NCBI GenBank assembly: GCA_013433145.1
Contig: CM024178.1
Location: 1,891,501 to 1,955,500 of the forward strand
DNA length: 64,000 nucleotides
Direction: 5' to 3'
DNA from: Ascaris suum
Lineage: Eukaryota; Nematoda; Chromadorea; Rhabditida; Ascarididae
This document shows, piece after piece, positions 28,839 through 41,317 of this stretch. Position 1 is the first letter of the stretch, and each line of letters begins with the position of its first letter. The notes under the pieces were generated by a model, which worked only from the letters and a program-made list of their open reading frames with translations, was not told the origin of the DNA and ran no database searches. Both the position numbers and the translations under genes were made by a program.

Positions 28839-29880
28839 TTACCAAATCTTTAGTCCACTCCAACAAACAAAACAAACACATCCCCTTCCTACACATCCCT
28901 CTCTGTAAATCCAGGTTAATATGTCCCACCTTACCCCTTGCAGCTTAGTTATAGATGTATAGAAAAATGGGAATACATCAGCGATTGCTAATGTAAAACT
29001 CCGCAAAATGGAGTGCATAAAAATGAGTGGCGATCCGTGGTAGTTGATGCAATTAAAACGTTGCAACTAAAGTGCTCAAAATGAACTGAAAAATGAAAAT
29101 GTACGATAAAACTAAATTGTGGTCAACAAAAATGTTGAACTTCTCGATAAATAAGTAGAAGAACGTGGTCATCATAAAAAAAGGACAACAAAATCCAAGA
29201 ACGATACTAAAGATTTGAAATATCAGTGCATAGTTTTTTAGTCTGTTTCTTGGAAAACCTGAAACCTTACTAAAGAGATCCCTATGGACTTCACATTTGG
29301 TGGACCATATCGAACACATAATTATCCTTTTCCTTATATCAACGGTGTCCATCAAGTTCGCGTTAATAAGCTTTCTGGGACTGGCTCTTCTAGTCATCCC
29401 ACTTCATTCTCTAATTGCAAATCCACAAAAATTCCACGAAAAAAAAACTGGAATGGGCAAAGGGAAGGGATTAATTTTGATACGTCTAACGTGTAACATA
29501 CTCTTCAGGAAATTTTCATGCAGCACTACACAAGCTAAGATCTCCAAATGACCTTATAAATGCGAAGAATAGAATATTTTTGATGCGGAAAAGAGAGAAA
29601 CGAAAACTCTTTTACGTTGTATTTACAGCAAACCAAACGAATGTGGATGGATCACAAACATAAACAAAACACCCCACATGAAGTAAGAGCAAAACTAAAC
29701 AATGGTAGATTGGCTATAAGAGTGCTCTTCGAATATCTCAGTGAATGCATAGCAGCAAACTGCTGATCCCACTTTTGTAAAATCAAATAAAATAAAAAAG
29801 GGAGGTCAAATACTTCGAAATGTCGAAAAACTAGGGCAGAGGAGGATCTCATTACCCATATCGGACGTAACGAACCCATC
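28839..29880 (-). other. Weak membrane-receptor-like open segments
   Basis: Three minus-strand open segments (29652-29879, 29053-29300 and 28839-29066) together read like the second half of a seven-helix receptor. FAAMHSLRYSKSTLIANL resembles the loop after a DRY motif, GFCCPFFMMTTFFYLF resembles a TM5 with its proline, and DVFPFFYTSITK resembles the P-x-x-Y end of TM7. The last segment ends in a perfect donor GGG|gtaagg. No first half was found, and T-rich DNA makes hydrophobic frames by chance, so this may be a decayed fragment or an illusion. Confidence 0.2.
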
Positions 29881-29951
29881 TATAACCAAATTTCTTATTA
29901 AGTAAACTTGCGCAGCGAATACCAGCAAAAGGATGCGCACCTATTGCGCTA

Positions 29952-29957
29952 TTTAAT
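29952..29957 (-). terminator. Possible ATTAAA polyadenylation signal of pinin
   Basis: On the minus strand ATTAAA lies 19 nt past the stop. It is the commonest variant of the hexamer, but no AATAAA was seen nearby. Confidence 0.35.
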
Positions 29958-29976
29958 ACCGCGGCAGCATGTCATA

Positions 29977-30347
29977 CTACTGCTTGGCAGCAGGACGACC
30001 GCTGCTTTCCTTACCTGCCTCGTCCGCTTCATCGGATTCTCGATGTTCATCGTCGCTCATTTGCTTTGTTGGGTGATCCTCGCCATCGCTGCCTTCTTCC
30101 ACGCTCGCACCTCCTTCCGGTGAGTGCTCTTCCTTACGCTGCCCATCCTCCCCATCACTCTCATCTCCGCCGTTTTTCTCATCATCTTTTTTCACAGCAC
30201 CGTTCTCGTTTGCCTTTCTATCGTCACTTTCTTTCACGGACGATTCAGGAGCTTCGGCATCAGAATCAGCAGCATCCCCACCACGTTCTCTCTCTTCCGG
30301 TGACTTAAGTTCGTTCTCCATCTGCAACCGTCGACGCTCGATCAGAT
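29977..30347 (-). CDS. PNN: Pinin exon 6: acidic C-terminus and stop
   Basis: Encodes residues 217-338. Starts with LIERRRLQMENEL, continuing the conserved core, and then becomes an Asp/Glu/Ser/Gly-rich low-complexity tail ending GRPAAKQ and TAG. Acceptor aattttgcag. Confidence 0.9.
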
Positions 30348-33300
30348 CTGCAAAATTAACGTTCACTTACGAATTCCATAATAAAATACTCAACAACTGT
30401 TACCACAACAAACATTACTACTGATCAAAGTTGGCCACCTTTTTTAACTCTGTCATCTCTCCAATTTCATCCGGTTCCTGCATGATGTCTGAGCTCAAAC
30501 TCTTTCAGCGATGCTAAAAATCATCTCACATGCATAAAAACTCCCGCAAAACATGTTCGGAAGTGTCTCCAGGTGTACTTTTCCGACGTTTGTTTTATTC
30601 CACTGTGGTTTTATGTATAAATCCGGCAGCAAATAAGGCGCAAGGCAGACCATCCCGATATCTTTCTTTGCAGTAATAAAGATACTCTCTTTCTCATGTT
30701 TTGCAAACTTATACGCAGTCTGCGATGATTCTCCGTACCATTCTAACGCGCTCCCCCCTCCCTTCCTCCCCGCCTCCTTCGTCCTAAACTGAGAGTTGGT
30801 GGGTAGGTAGTATGTACGCTGCTTATGCCTTGGTAGGTTTATGACTTCCTCACGCTCTGAAATTATAGATGCATTATCACGAAGTGGTTCACATTGTTGC
30901 TGCAACCGAGGATATCCAGATGACCCCTCTTGCTCCTTAACGTCCCGCCCATTCTTTTAAAGACAAGACCACATCTCCTGGCTCAACCGTCGATACCTTA
31001 TCGTTTGGTACCGATGAAACAAATGGCAGGGAGAGGGGAAGGGATGACCACGCTCAACATGTCCTAGGCTAAATTCACTTTCGAATTGACATTAGGATTT
31101 TGGTGCTATACAACATTAGGCTTTCAGTCCTTTTAAACAACTCAATGTGCAAAAGTGAACGCATTGAAAAATTCCCCACAAGCAAAAAGGAGAATAAACT
31201 TCTCTGATTTATTACGGAAAATAAATAAATAAATAAAGCATACATAAACTTAATAAAGGAAAATAAAATCAGAAATTTAAAAAAAAGCAGTGTGGAGCGT
31301 TGCTGCACATTTCACATGAAAACTTCTATAGCCGCAGATCGACGGTTTAAAAAAAATCTCTGAATATATTATATTGGATATAGGCGATCAAATATGCTAG
31401 GATTCCGAACTGAATCGGCAATAAACCACGAGCCAGAGTACCAAGAATCTCATTCCCCCCCCCCCCTCCCTCATCCCCCATCCCCTAGCACATACCAAAA
31501 TGACAAAAAATGAAAATATCATCTTACCGTCAATCTTTTTAGCTGATGTTTTCAATAACTCAAGAGTGATTAACGTATGCTTAGCGGGTAAGTAGAACAA
31601 TGGTGGTTTGGCGTGCGTTTGAATGAAATTCCTCAGCTTACGATAGTGTTCTTGCTTCTGCTCTGCCTGCAATTACATCATTGATAAACACCGATGCCGT
31701 AAGGGGCAACACTGATTATTTCTCTCTCAGAACAATCACCAGAAGCGAAAATGGGACGAGATGGAAAATAATTTCAAAATGGACGTACTATTACAACCAA
31801 ACGACTGAACACATGACGAAAATGAAAAGTATTTTCGGGTTTTCGAACACAAAACGTGTCAAATATGCCTAATAAAGCGGTACAAACTCAATCAATCAGT
31901 CTATATACTTCAGTTCGGCATTCAAAACGCTCTCATCAGATCAAATCACGGAGGTTCATAATAAACTTACTGGGAGATCTATCTGTGCAACGGATATATT
32001 AGAAGAGCGAACAAGAGTCACATCTCTGATACACAATATGCCAGAAGAGACTTAGCACACGTGGCTCTGCCCTTCGCTTTGCTTTTCTCACTCATTATGG
32101 CTCCTGGTTTGTCTATCGACGAGAATAGGGAAATGCTCATGTTTGCTGATAATATGCAAATTTTATAAGATGCTTGGGATAGTTTCAGAATAGATCACAG
32201 GCATTTAAAAGGGAAGTTAAGGAGGCTAAACTTGATGAAGACTATTTTCGTGTTGCAACAAATAACGCTAAATTAACGAAGATCTCTAAATATGCGGGAT
32301 CGTATATCAATTCACCTGCATATCTGATTAGAATTTAAATATTCGTTGTCGCAGCAACAAAATAAGACAACTCGTTTGCATAGACAATTCGGTGAATGTG
32401 TATCCCGATGCTAATTCACTCGCCTACATAAATAGTTGGCAGATCAACTGTTGCGATAGCTGTACCCCAACTCTCAGTAAGACCTATCTCTTTGACAATT
32501 CGCTATTTTTTAATTACGACAATTCGACATTTTATATGTCGCATTTGTCATAAACGAATAGCGACTCGATGCTGCAAATATGACGACGTCGGATAATCTG
32601 ATTTTGAAATATTACATATTGGATGATCGCTTTTTTCCTCTGCAGAGATTTTATGAGGCGCTCCTTTTCACGTCGTTTCTCGAAAAGTTCGAGACGTTCC
32701 TTCGCTAATCGTTCCTTCTCCTCGACTTCAGTTGCTCTCAGTCGTCGCTCCACTTCTTTTTGCTTCTCGGCCTGAAATAAACATTTAAAATCCTTACTAT
32801 TTACGGCACTTTCAAAGAACACCTTCACTAATCAAGACAAGACAATTTTAATAGCCACTGATTTCTTCGTACTCAGCAAGCTTTTCGCCTTATCAAACAG
32901 GATATAAATAACAAAGATAAGTTTCACGCTGATCATCACCACCGTAATCAATGCGATTTGAACGACATGTTGGCACAATCCCTTTCAATTTATGCATTAC
33001 CACTCATCATTTTTGCTTAAAATTTGTTCCTTATCAATTTCCAACAATATTTACAATTCATTCGATTCGACCGGAAAAAAAAAATCCAATAAATTCGAAC
33101 AGCTTAACTTTTTTATTTGATTCCTAAAATTTACATAATTCCCAACTTCTTTATTTGTAAATATCGACGCTTGTTTGCGACTTATCCCTTGCAAAAACAG
33201 GAATTCATGGTGGCCATCTCACTGTTAGATGTGACTACCCATATATAATTCGAATCCAATCCCCTGGTCCAAGCAAACAGGGCATTCCCTAGCAGAAAGT

Positions 33301-36300
33301 GAGATCTATGTGTTTTAGAGAACTATAGAAACAAAAAACGGAAAACCGCTTTTAATTACCTTCAAAGCACAAAAAATATACATTGCAAACATAATGCAAT
33401 AAGCGCATAAAGAAAGAAGCATATTGCATTCACAATGCAATGCAATTTCCAGTAATTGCTTCATCTTGCTCATCGCCGCATTCATTGATGCAAACAATTA
33501 TATCAAACTTCAAGTCTCAGGATTAGTCTTCGAGGAATGTGATACTTAAGCTCGTATAATCGAACAATTTAGTGTAGTGTCGAAGGAGGATGGGGGACGG
33601 ATTTGAGTGAGGCTGGCATGCAAGGAGAAATGTGCTTAAAAGGGTCCTCTCAAGGAAACTTACATAAACTCATCCCCACATAAGATGAGCAAATTTTCGA
33701 AGAAAAGTCTACATTAGACTGTTTGGTCATTTTCTATGTTCATATCCAATAATGGACCAAAGAAAACAGATCAATATCCGTAAAAATTTGTGAAAGAAAT
33801 TACCAAAAAAATAAGTATAAATGAAGCCATCAAGTAACAACGATTCTAATAAGTTAAAACAAATTTACTAGTCATGGTGCGAAAATCGAAACGGAAGCGA
33901 ACTTTGATAGACCTTATCAAGAGTACTCCAATACTATAGCAAACAGTTGGCACTTCATTTTAATTCCGCCTAGTGATAATTTCATTTCGCTATTCGGCGG
34001 ATCTTTTGCGTATTAACAAAGGCAAATAGCTTAATTCACAATTACTGGTTGAATAAAAACAATGCTGAAAACTTAAGAAAAAACAGGTAACACAATTGGC
34101 ATACCTGTACTTTTTCAACCGACAAAACTTTCTTCTCATCTTTTTGGAATCTTTGCAATGTGCCAAGCAAAAGATTCGAAAACATTCGACGATTGCTGAA
34201 AATAAAAAATAAAACATGAAGATTATGCAAAGAAAATACATAAATAATTTCAGAGCGCTTATATTGTCAGAAAATTTTAATAAAATTTCAGACGGAAACA
34301 ATTATGTAACTCCATAAATGGCGATAAATCCCTAGTAGCTTTCACTAAACAATATCGCCATTATGGACAAATGCGCCGTATTTCTTTCATGCGCTAAACC
34401 AAAAGACCCACAGTGCGCGAGAAAATTTTTTCGTTTCGTAATTTGAGAAGAAGGTTGTTAGATGATATTACTGGCAATTAGTTTATGACTTTTAATTGGC
34501 AATACTGCCAACCATATCATTTATCTCGGCGTAATACCTCTGATGTTTAAAAAAACCCCAGCTAACTGTCCACCATCGATGAAATAATCTTCCAGAATCA
34601 AGTTTCACGTTCATCAACTCATAAAGCCTAAACTGTGACGATGTTGAAATTATTGGCAACGTTTCAAACAAAAATGGAGGTATTATCTGAACCTATGAAT
34701 ACTTCATTACTTCATTACTCACACTTCATTACTTCATATTCATTACTAGCCTATGAATACTTCATTCAATAATTCATGAATAGGAATACTTCATTACTAA
34801 GCTCACAAAAATCTGTCATAATATTTAGAAAGGAAACTGCCCAGTGCAAGCATTTCATTAAACGAGATCAACAGCAAAAAATACGGTCCACAAAGCAAGA
34901 AATATATATTTGAAAACTGGGAAAAACGGCCGTAAGAAACAATAACTGCACAATTTCCAAGCATATAGCATTCTTTTTGCTGCTTCTTGCTTAACAAAAT
35001 AACAAACAAAAGCGCAGAATAGTATGCGGTCTGATGGATCAGTAGCTCGACATAAACAAATAAACTGGAGGTAAGATGCCGAACCCTGTCTTGCACAGCT
35101 ATTTACACCTAAATATAAACATAACACTATGAAATCGCATTGTAGTAACAGTTAACGCATACAGTAAACCTGTCGCACACCAGTACACAGTCCTCTTCAT
35201 CCCGAATCATCACCTATGAAGCACTAAGCATAGTACCTGCAAAGGTACGATACCCTAAAAAATTACGACAGGAAAGGAATGGTGAAATGCGACTTCAGCA
35301 TGCAGCCGCTTATCGTTGCGCATCGATTAAACTCTGTCGCCGAAATGGACCTATTACGATATGAAATAAGCTGAAATATCCACACCCGTAGTTTAGTAGT
35401 TTTTGCACATAAGGAAAATCTATCAAAGAATCTCAAAACGTATAATAACTAGACGATGACCTCTGACCTTAATGGAATAACCGATCGGCTATCGGCAACA
35501 CAAATTGCCCAAGTGTGACAACCGTAGCGAAAACAATGATAATCTACTCACCGGATATTGACTTCCTTCTTCTCAGATTCTTTAAGCTCAGAAATAGCCG
35601 CTTCACGTGATTTCGTCTCGATGGCTGGCATCACAATCGACGACTGAACTGTGCGACGTGTTTCCTCCTCTCCCTCCTCCATACGTACCCGCTTCTCTGC
35701 ACCATCGTAAAAGCTAAATATAGCAGTTTCGTTCAGAAGTCGGGTACTAGAAACAGGAGAGATTGAGCCAATGTGCACAGAGATTCCAACTCCATGATTG
35801 GTTTACCTGACTAAAGCTCTTAACCACTAAGCAAGCATCATATCTAACAGCCATCTTCCTACTATCATTAATAAACGACGATATCCTTTGTTTACTCAAA
35901 TAACCTCACAATCTACAGTTATTTACAAAATACGATAAATGTGGTGATTAACTGCTGTTTCAAATTCTTCTATCATTTCATCGCTGCTGGATGGCAATTC
36001 TTACGATAAAAGATGGAAATATAGCCAACTAACTCATTATCGGCGGAGATGACAAGTCTGCGCTTATTCGATGTACCCAATGACCCCACACTCACCGTTC
36101 GTACATCTCTTCTACAAATAAATCCATCGAATTAGAGAAACATTATAAACGCATCCTCTTGTATTTCTTCCGACTAGATTTAGCACAGATAGAGAAACGC
36201 TTCACAAAGAGTAACGAATGCTCAGATAATATACAAATCATTTCACTCATTATTATTATCTGGTTAATGAGAATAAATAATACAAAAATGCTTACCCATA

Positions 36301-38059
36301 AGGGAATGGAAAATGAAATACACGCGAGCAGAATAACATTTGAAGAAAATAAAATTTCTCCAAACAGATGCATCAATTTTTCTAAAATGAAGAAAAAAAA
36401 CGGATGCAAATGGACATAAACGATATGAAATTTGTGCTATATGTTCTTAGCGCTTTAGAGATTAGATAAAAGGTACAAAACTTATTTTGCATGAAACTCT
36501 TCATTTCAATATGCTCATGACAAGTGATCTTCGCAAAGAGCGTTGAAAACTTCCTATTACGCCTACTTCTCCTTCAACTAATTTTCACCCTCTCCGACCA
36601 CCCCATCTCCCCTCTCCACCCCTCATGGCTTTCACTCTCATTTCATACACTCAGCTCCCTTCGACTCCGACCAACATCCATCAACTCAATTCCATCTTCA
36701 TCACCTCTTCCTCTCTTCAGCTCTTACAACCAACCGGTTGTATGCTACTCACTATCTTTGCTTGCTTACTGTGACCCCACAGAAGTAATATATGGCATTC
36801 AGGAATGCCGGAGCGAACGCAGTCTAAAACCGATTGCCCACCTGTCTGCAGCATAGAAATTGTCATTTCGTGGTGCGCCATCTGAAATACGCCTCCGAAT
36901 AGCACCCAACCTGCAATCGGTACCATGGTCTATATAGCATTAGCATATTCTATACTTAGTTATACAAATAACTGGAAAGAGAAAGAAAATACAGCACTCA
37001 ATGCTCACTTCTATCAAATTCTCAAACCTTTCATATGACACGATTAAATCTTCAAATTACACAAAACTCTTCCCATTCTCCCTCCCACCCTCCTCACCTT
37101 TCTTACTGATGAGAGAAGATCATACAACGAAACAATCCATAATAAAAATAGAGCCGAATTTTCGAAAAAAAAAAACTGCACATCGACCGTAACAAATATT
37201 AAGGGGAAATTCTTCTCAAAAACATAAGCGAATAACCTCTATGTGAGTTGCGATTTGCATATATAATTTTTCGGTCTATTATTGTGCTCTTTTCCGCTAA
37301 ACTTTGCAAAGCATACTTAGTCCATAGCGATCTATGCGTATGCATACATTTCTATGTGTTCGTTTAGCAATCTCAATTTGCAAACCGGAAAACTTATACA
37401 ATTGTGCAACGAGTTAGGTATACTGGACAATATAGAATACCTGATTACTCTTTGATTCTCCCGGCAAAGCAAATTATACCAAAGCAAAAAGATATCCTAA
37501 ATTTTGCATCAATTCTCTTCTAAAATCGATTCAAGCACAACTTGAAAATAAACTTTTCCTGCTGATATTTTGCGTTTCTTTTTTCTTGGTTCTATGATAG
37601 GGACATAGCAAGATTCATATCGTGTCAATCTCTCTGCCTCGCTTGTTTCCTTCTTTAATTTCTCAGTTAATTTAAATGATCGCTGAATGAAATATAATTC
37701 AACGCTAAAATATGAGCTCATATAAATTCCTATTAGTTTATACGACCTTATATTTTTCATCAATGCAATCTCCCATTCAAAAAATATCATAAAAAATCAT
37801 CCCAAAAATATTCACAGACTCTTCTATTAACATCAGATATATAATAGGTAGAGGGTACGTGATAAATTTGCATATACAAGCATAAAGTATTTAAAAGACA
37901 GCAATAAATTTGAATAAAACGAACAACTACAAAGAATGTCGAGTGCAAACAGCCGACTCACCTTTCACCTCGATTCGACAACGCAGAAATTGAATCGTCA
38001 ATATTGCGTAGCTCATCGAATGCCCTCGAAATGCTCGCACTTAGTTCATCCACATCCAT
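29977..38059 (-). CDS. PNN: Pinin (complete, 6 coding exons)
   Basis: Nuclear, speckle- and exon-junction-associated protein of the pinin/SDK/memA family; by family knowledge it links splicing and mRNA processing. Coding exons on the minus strand are 38059-37962, 35713-35552, 34195-34105, 32771-32616, 31666-31528 and 30347-29977. They total 1017 nt, closing exactly to 338 aa. Key matches: NIDDSIS near residue 20 (pinin N-terminal segment); NRRMFSNLLLGTLQRFQKDE at 88-107 (family hallmark); a charged coiled coil at 118-169; then KPPLFYLPAKHTL near 190 and the DLIERRR helix at 216-222. The last 110 residues are Asp/Glu/Ser/Lys-rich, without the long RS tail of vertebrate pinin, so the protein is less than half the human length. 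The first intron (2.25 kb) could hide an extra exon, though phases match without one. Confidence 0.9.
31455..31466 (+). repeat. Poly-C run, 12 nt
   Basis: In a pinin intron; reads as poly-G on the pinin sense strand. Confidence 0.96.
31528..31666 (-). CDS. PNN: Pinin exon 5: FYLP core motif
   Basis: Encodes residues 170-215 and part of 216: RNFIQTHAKPPLFYLPAKHT matches human KYIRTKTKPHLFYIPGRM. Acceptor attgcag, donor G|gtaaga, phase 1. Confidence 0.92.
32616..32771 (-). CDS. PNN: Pinin exon 4: coiled coil
   Basis: Encodes residues 118-169, an uninterrupted Glu/Lys/Arg heptad-like helix (RLAKERLELFEKRREKERL) equal to the human KQVENERRELFEERRAKQ segment. Acceptor tatttcag, donor TAT|gtaata, phase 0. 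Confidence 0.92.
34105..34195 (-). CDS. PNN: Pinin exon 3: family hallmark motif
   Basis: Encodes residues 88-117: NRRMFSNLLLGTLQRFQKDE and KKVLSVEKVQ, directly alignable to NRRIFGLLMGTLQKFKQE of human pinin. Acceptor ttcag, donor CAG|gtatgc, phase 0. Confidence 0.92.
34691..34799 (+). repeat. Cluster of CTATGAATACTTCATTACT-like repeats
   Basis: Direct and partly inverted copies of an ACTTCATTACT core in a pinin intron. Confidence 0.8.
35552..35713 (-). CDS. PNN: Pinin exon 2: charged linker
   Basis: Encodes residues 34-86, with RTVQSSIVMPAIETKSREA matching the conserved segment before the pinin core (human QSSVVATSKERTRRD). Acceptor tatatttag, donor CG|gtgagt, phase 2 on both sides. Confidence 0.87.
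35714..37961 (-). other. First pinin intron
   Basis: 2.25 kb, T-rich on the sense strand, including a pyrimidine-rich tract (plus strand) at 36,545-36,722. Several hydrophobic open frames occur, as expected from T-rich DNA. No further pinin exon was recognised. Confidence 0.7.
36545..36722 (+). repeat. Pyrimidine-rich tract in first pinin intron
   Basis: C/T-rich on the plus strand (purine-rich on the pinin sense strand), imperfect. Confidence 0.8.
37962..38059 (-). CDS. PNN: Pinin exon 1: start and N-terminal helix
   Basis: Encodes residues 1-32 and part of 33 (MDVDELSASISRAFDELRNI and onward). The Met is the only sensible start before the pinin-type N-terminal helix. Donor AG|gtgagt, phase 2. 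Confidence 0.85.
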
Positions 38060-41000
38060 TTCCACAATTCTTCCTTTTTAAATAAAAACCTGCATTTATA
38101 AACTTGTAATGACTTCATGGATTAAACACCGTTATTAATTGAGATGGAATGTGATCACATTTAGCTCATTACCATATGGAAATGACCTTAAAATTGCTGC
38201 TGGACCAAGTTTACCTATGGCTGTTATCGCTACCGGCAGTACGATCTGTTTAAACGAGATGGGACAGCAATCCAAATAATACATAGCTATATGATGAGCG
38301 ATGACCAAATTTAAACATTTCACGTATTAACAACGGTTTATACCTGGTCCGTAATCGACCACCTCCATGAAGCCCTTTAGAAACATGCAAAAACCACAAA
38401 AGCATAGCTGCTCGCTGATGATAAACTTGCAAACTTCTAACAATGCAATTGCACACCACTGCTATTTCGGTAATAAATTTCGGCTCAAAGCACAACGCCT
38501 CGAATCTAAGGAACCCCCATCATAGAAGAGGCCAGTTTGTAGCTTGCAAGCATCAAACAGGAAGTTGTATGAGTTGTAACATTGAAGGACCGGAGCTTGA
38601 AATAACACTCCAACAAAAACAACGCATTTTGTATGAGGATGAAATTCTTAGTTGAGGACAATAACCGATATGGGTTGGATCGTCGCGAACTCGGTCTAGG
38701 AATCAAAACACTACTGTTCTAAGAAAACACTACGAGGATAGGCGAAATGGGTCGAGTAATACGACAGATTCCACGAAAATAATCCCGCGGCGATGGAATA
38801 GTTCGTTCTAGTGGGTCTGCAGACCAGTTAACTGGAACGAAAACCTTTGCAGCAATGGTGCTGTCGTATTCGACCATAAGATCTACTTCTTGTGTGACCT
38901 GTCGAGTGGTCAGTTGTCCATTTTTTAAAACTATATTACTTCTAACTCTCTCCCCTCCCCCCCCCCCCTCCTGCGTTACTTGGTAACGGACGAAACTTTT
39001 ATCAACTACTCGATCAGATCAAAGCACATTATTTCGTCATCGCTTAAATTAAACCATTTTTAGCAATGTTACCACTCAAACTTCAATTTGAATGGGTGAA
39101 GAGCGAATTATGGCAGTTTGCCAACTACGCCGTTATAAAGTTTGCGTAAGATAATGAGTAACAGATTTCAGAGAGGTCGATCGGAGATTCCCCTTAAAAA
39201 GCCAAAAATTCCGGTCACAAATTGTGGAGAGTAAATTTTTATAGCAAAGAATCAGGCGAAAAAGCCCGGAAAAAAGACAACCGGATATGTCGACGGTTGG
39301 ACACAGCTGAGCACAAATCAACAGAAATCAAACGAATATGAAAGAAAACTTCGACAGCTATTTCCTTCCTCTCAGCGCCGATTCCGTGCAACACCAGAGA
39401 GTCCCATCACCTCACCCCCCTCCCCCCCCTCCCTCTCCTTCCCCATATCTTCGTCCATGCAAAAAAAAAAAAAGACAGAGTCCAAGTCCCCACAGGTTGC
39501 ACTCCCGCTTAACAAATTCACCGATTCACCGTTTTTACTGCGTTGTTGCCGAAGACACGATAGACACAGATTGACAACAAGCGTTTACGCAGCGAACAAC
39601 TTGACGATAAAAGTTTGCAGACAATCGCTTCGAGGCCCATATTTACATACTTGCAAAAATAATCGACCATATTAAGTATCAGTAATTGAAGTTTTAATTT
39701 TTATCTCTAAACGAGTTTATTATGTAATTTTGATTTGTAAGGAAGTACTGTGACTAGCGAATCTAGTAACAACGATCACTTCAATCATTCTCCATCCTCA
39801 ACATTCCAGATTTTAAAAATCACTCATAGATGGAAGCAGAGAGGGGAAAGGAATGGAAGAAGTCAAAAATTTATATTCAGCATTGGCGCGGTTAGAAAGT
39901 CCACAGTGGTGAAGTTGGGCATTGATCGGAACACTTTTGAAACACTCGCTTTCATCTTCACCACTATGGCATTCAGGATCTATCAAATCACCTGCATATC
40001 CACAAAATCTTTCAACGAAATAACTGATTCTCCTTTCTATATCGAATCGTATTTAAATTTTTTTTTTTTTTGCTATATAAGAGGGATCTGCACTAAATCG
40101 GTCACCTAATTACAAAGTAATGGAATATTGGAATATTGCGAATGTTATGTGCAAATTTCATTTTTATTTAGCGGTCTTTCACTGCAAGCGATCTAATTTT
40201 AACTAATGCATGTCACGGGGTTTTCGATGGTTAAGTTTTATGCTTATTTATGTGTGTATATCTGCGTATGTGCTATCCGTATATATTCGTATGCTCGTTC
40301 GCTGATTTCAACTTGCGAACTGTTGATTTATAAAATTTAGTAGACATGAAAACCACATATCGGCTTATGATATATGGATTTTAGATTTAGAGAGAGCTTG
40401 CAAATCCCTCCACTTTCGTATGTCTTGTACGAATACATCATTTGCGATCCATCCAGGTGTTGAACAGGTAAGAAACTTTGTTTTACCTTCAATCTCAAAT
40501 TCGCATAATGCGTTGTAAATAAACATTTCAATAGTATTGATATAATTAAATGAACGCTTAATCTAATTAGCAACGATATGAGAGTCGTCTGTTTTCAGTA
40601 TTGCTTTACTATGAATAATTTCACACCGGCAAACTAGATGATACCGAGATAGGTGTTGCATATGATCCGATTTGCTGCTGATATTTCAGTGACGAGGTTG
40701 ACCTTATTCCATGGCTTATCTTTTGATTTTTTTTTTTTTTTTGTGAATTTACCACCTTTCCGTACCTATTTTAATTGTCATTTTCGATATTGCTATCAAA
40801 GTTTAACGAGCATTTCTATAGTAAAAAGGGGAAATGATAGTTGACACTCAACTATTGGTCACTAGCTGAATAGTAAAATTCGAGTAGTATTAATTCTTGT
40901 AACTATTAGCCTTGATAAAACGTACCCATATTTATTCCAGTTTTCTTTTTTTTAGAAATTAGTAATTCCTAGAGGAAACTAATTGATTGTTGACATATTA

Positions 41001-41130
41001 ATAGAACTTATAATTATTATTAAATATAAAAAGATAAATTTTCGCCAAAAAAAAAGTGAAAATAATGCCATTTTATTTTATTTTAACACATATATTTCAT
41101 ATTTCATTATTTTAACACATATAAGAATTT
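38060..41130. other. Divergent intergenic region between pinin and the GNB1L-like gene
   Basis: The two genes are transcribed away from each other, so both promoters should lie here. Contains C-runs at 38,957-38,968 and 39,415-39,428, an A-run at 39,461 and T-runs near 40,060 and 40,730. The plus strand changes from A-rich to T-rich across this interval. No TATA box or other core element could be assigned with confidence. Confidence 0.6.
38957..38968 (+). repeat. Poly-C run, 12 nt
   Basis: Upstream of pinin, in the divergent intergenic region. Confidence 0.96.
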
Positions 41131-41139
41131 CATTTCCAG
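41131..41139 (+). promoter_or_regulatory. Probable trans-splice or 5' UTR acceptor before GNB1L-like start
   Basis: catttccag ends 9 nt before the ATG, in a T-rich context typical of 3' splice sites. No upstream coding exon is needed, which favours spliced-leader addition or a non-coding first exon. Confidence 0.5.
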
Positions 41140-41148
41140 GTCGATATT

Positions 41149-41317
41149 ATGTGTGAAGAGCCAAAACCCGATTATGTGCATTATAGTCTAAATGAGACGA
41201 TCAAATGTTGTGCGCCAATATTGCTTTTCGATGAGTATTTCCTTATTATTGGTACATCGAATGGAAATTGCTGCTTGTTTAATTTCGAATCGAATATGCA
41301 AATTGCCACCGTTTATG
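41149..41317 (+). CDS. GNB1L: GNB1L-like exon 1: start and first blade
   Basis: Encodes residues 1-56 and part of 57. The Met lies 10 nt after a strong acceptor-like tttccag. Ends in an ATG|gtttat donor, phase 1. Confidence 0.78.

Noticed and set aside
30495..30905. 136-codon minus-strand ORF within a pinin intron
   Set aside because: Lies between two pinin exons that splice in phase without it and has no pinin-like sequence.
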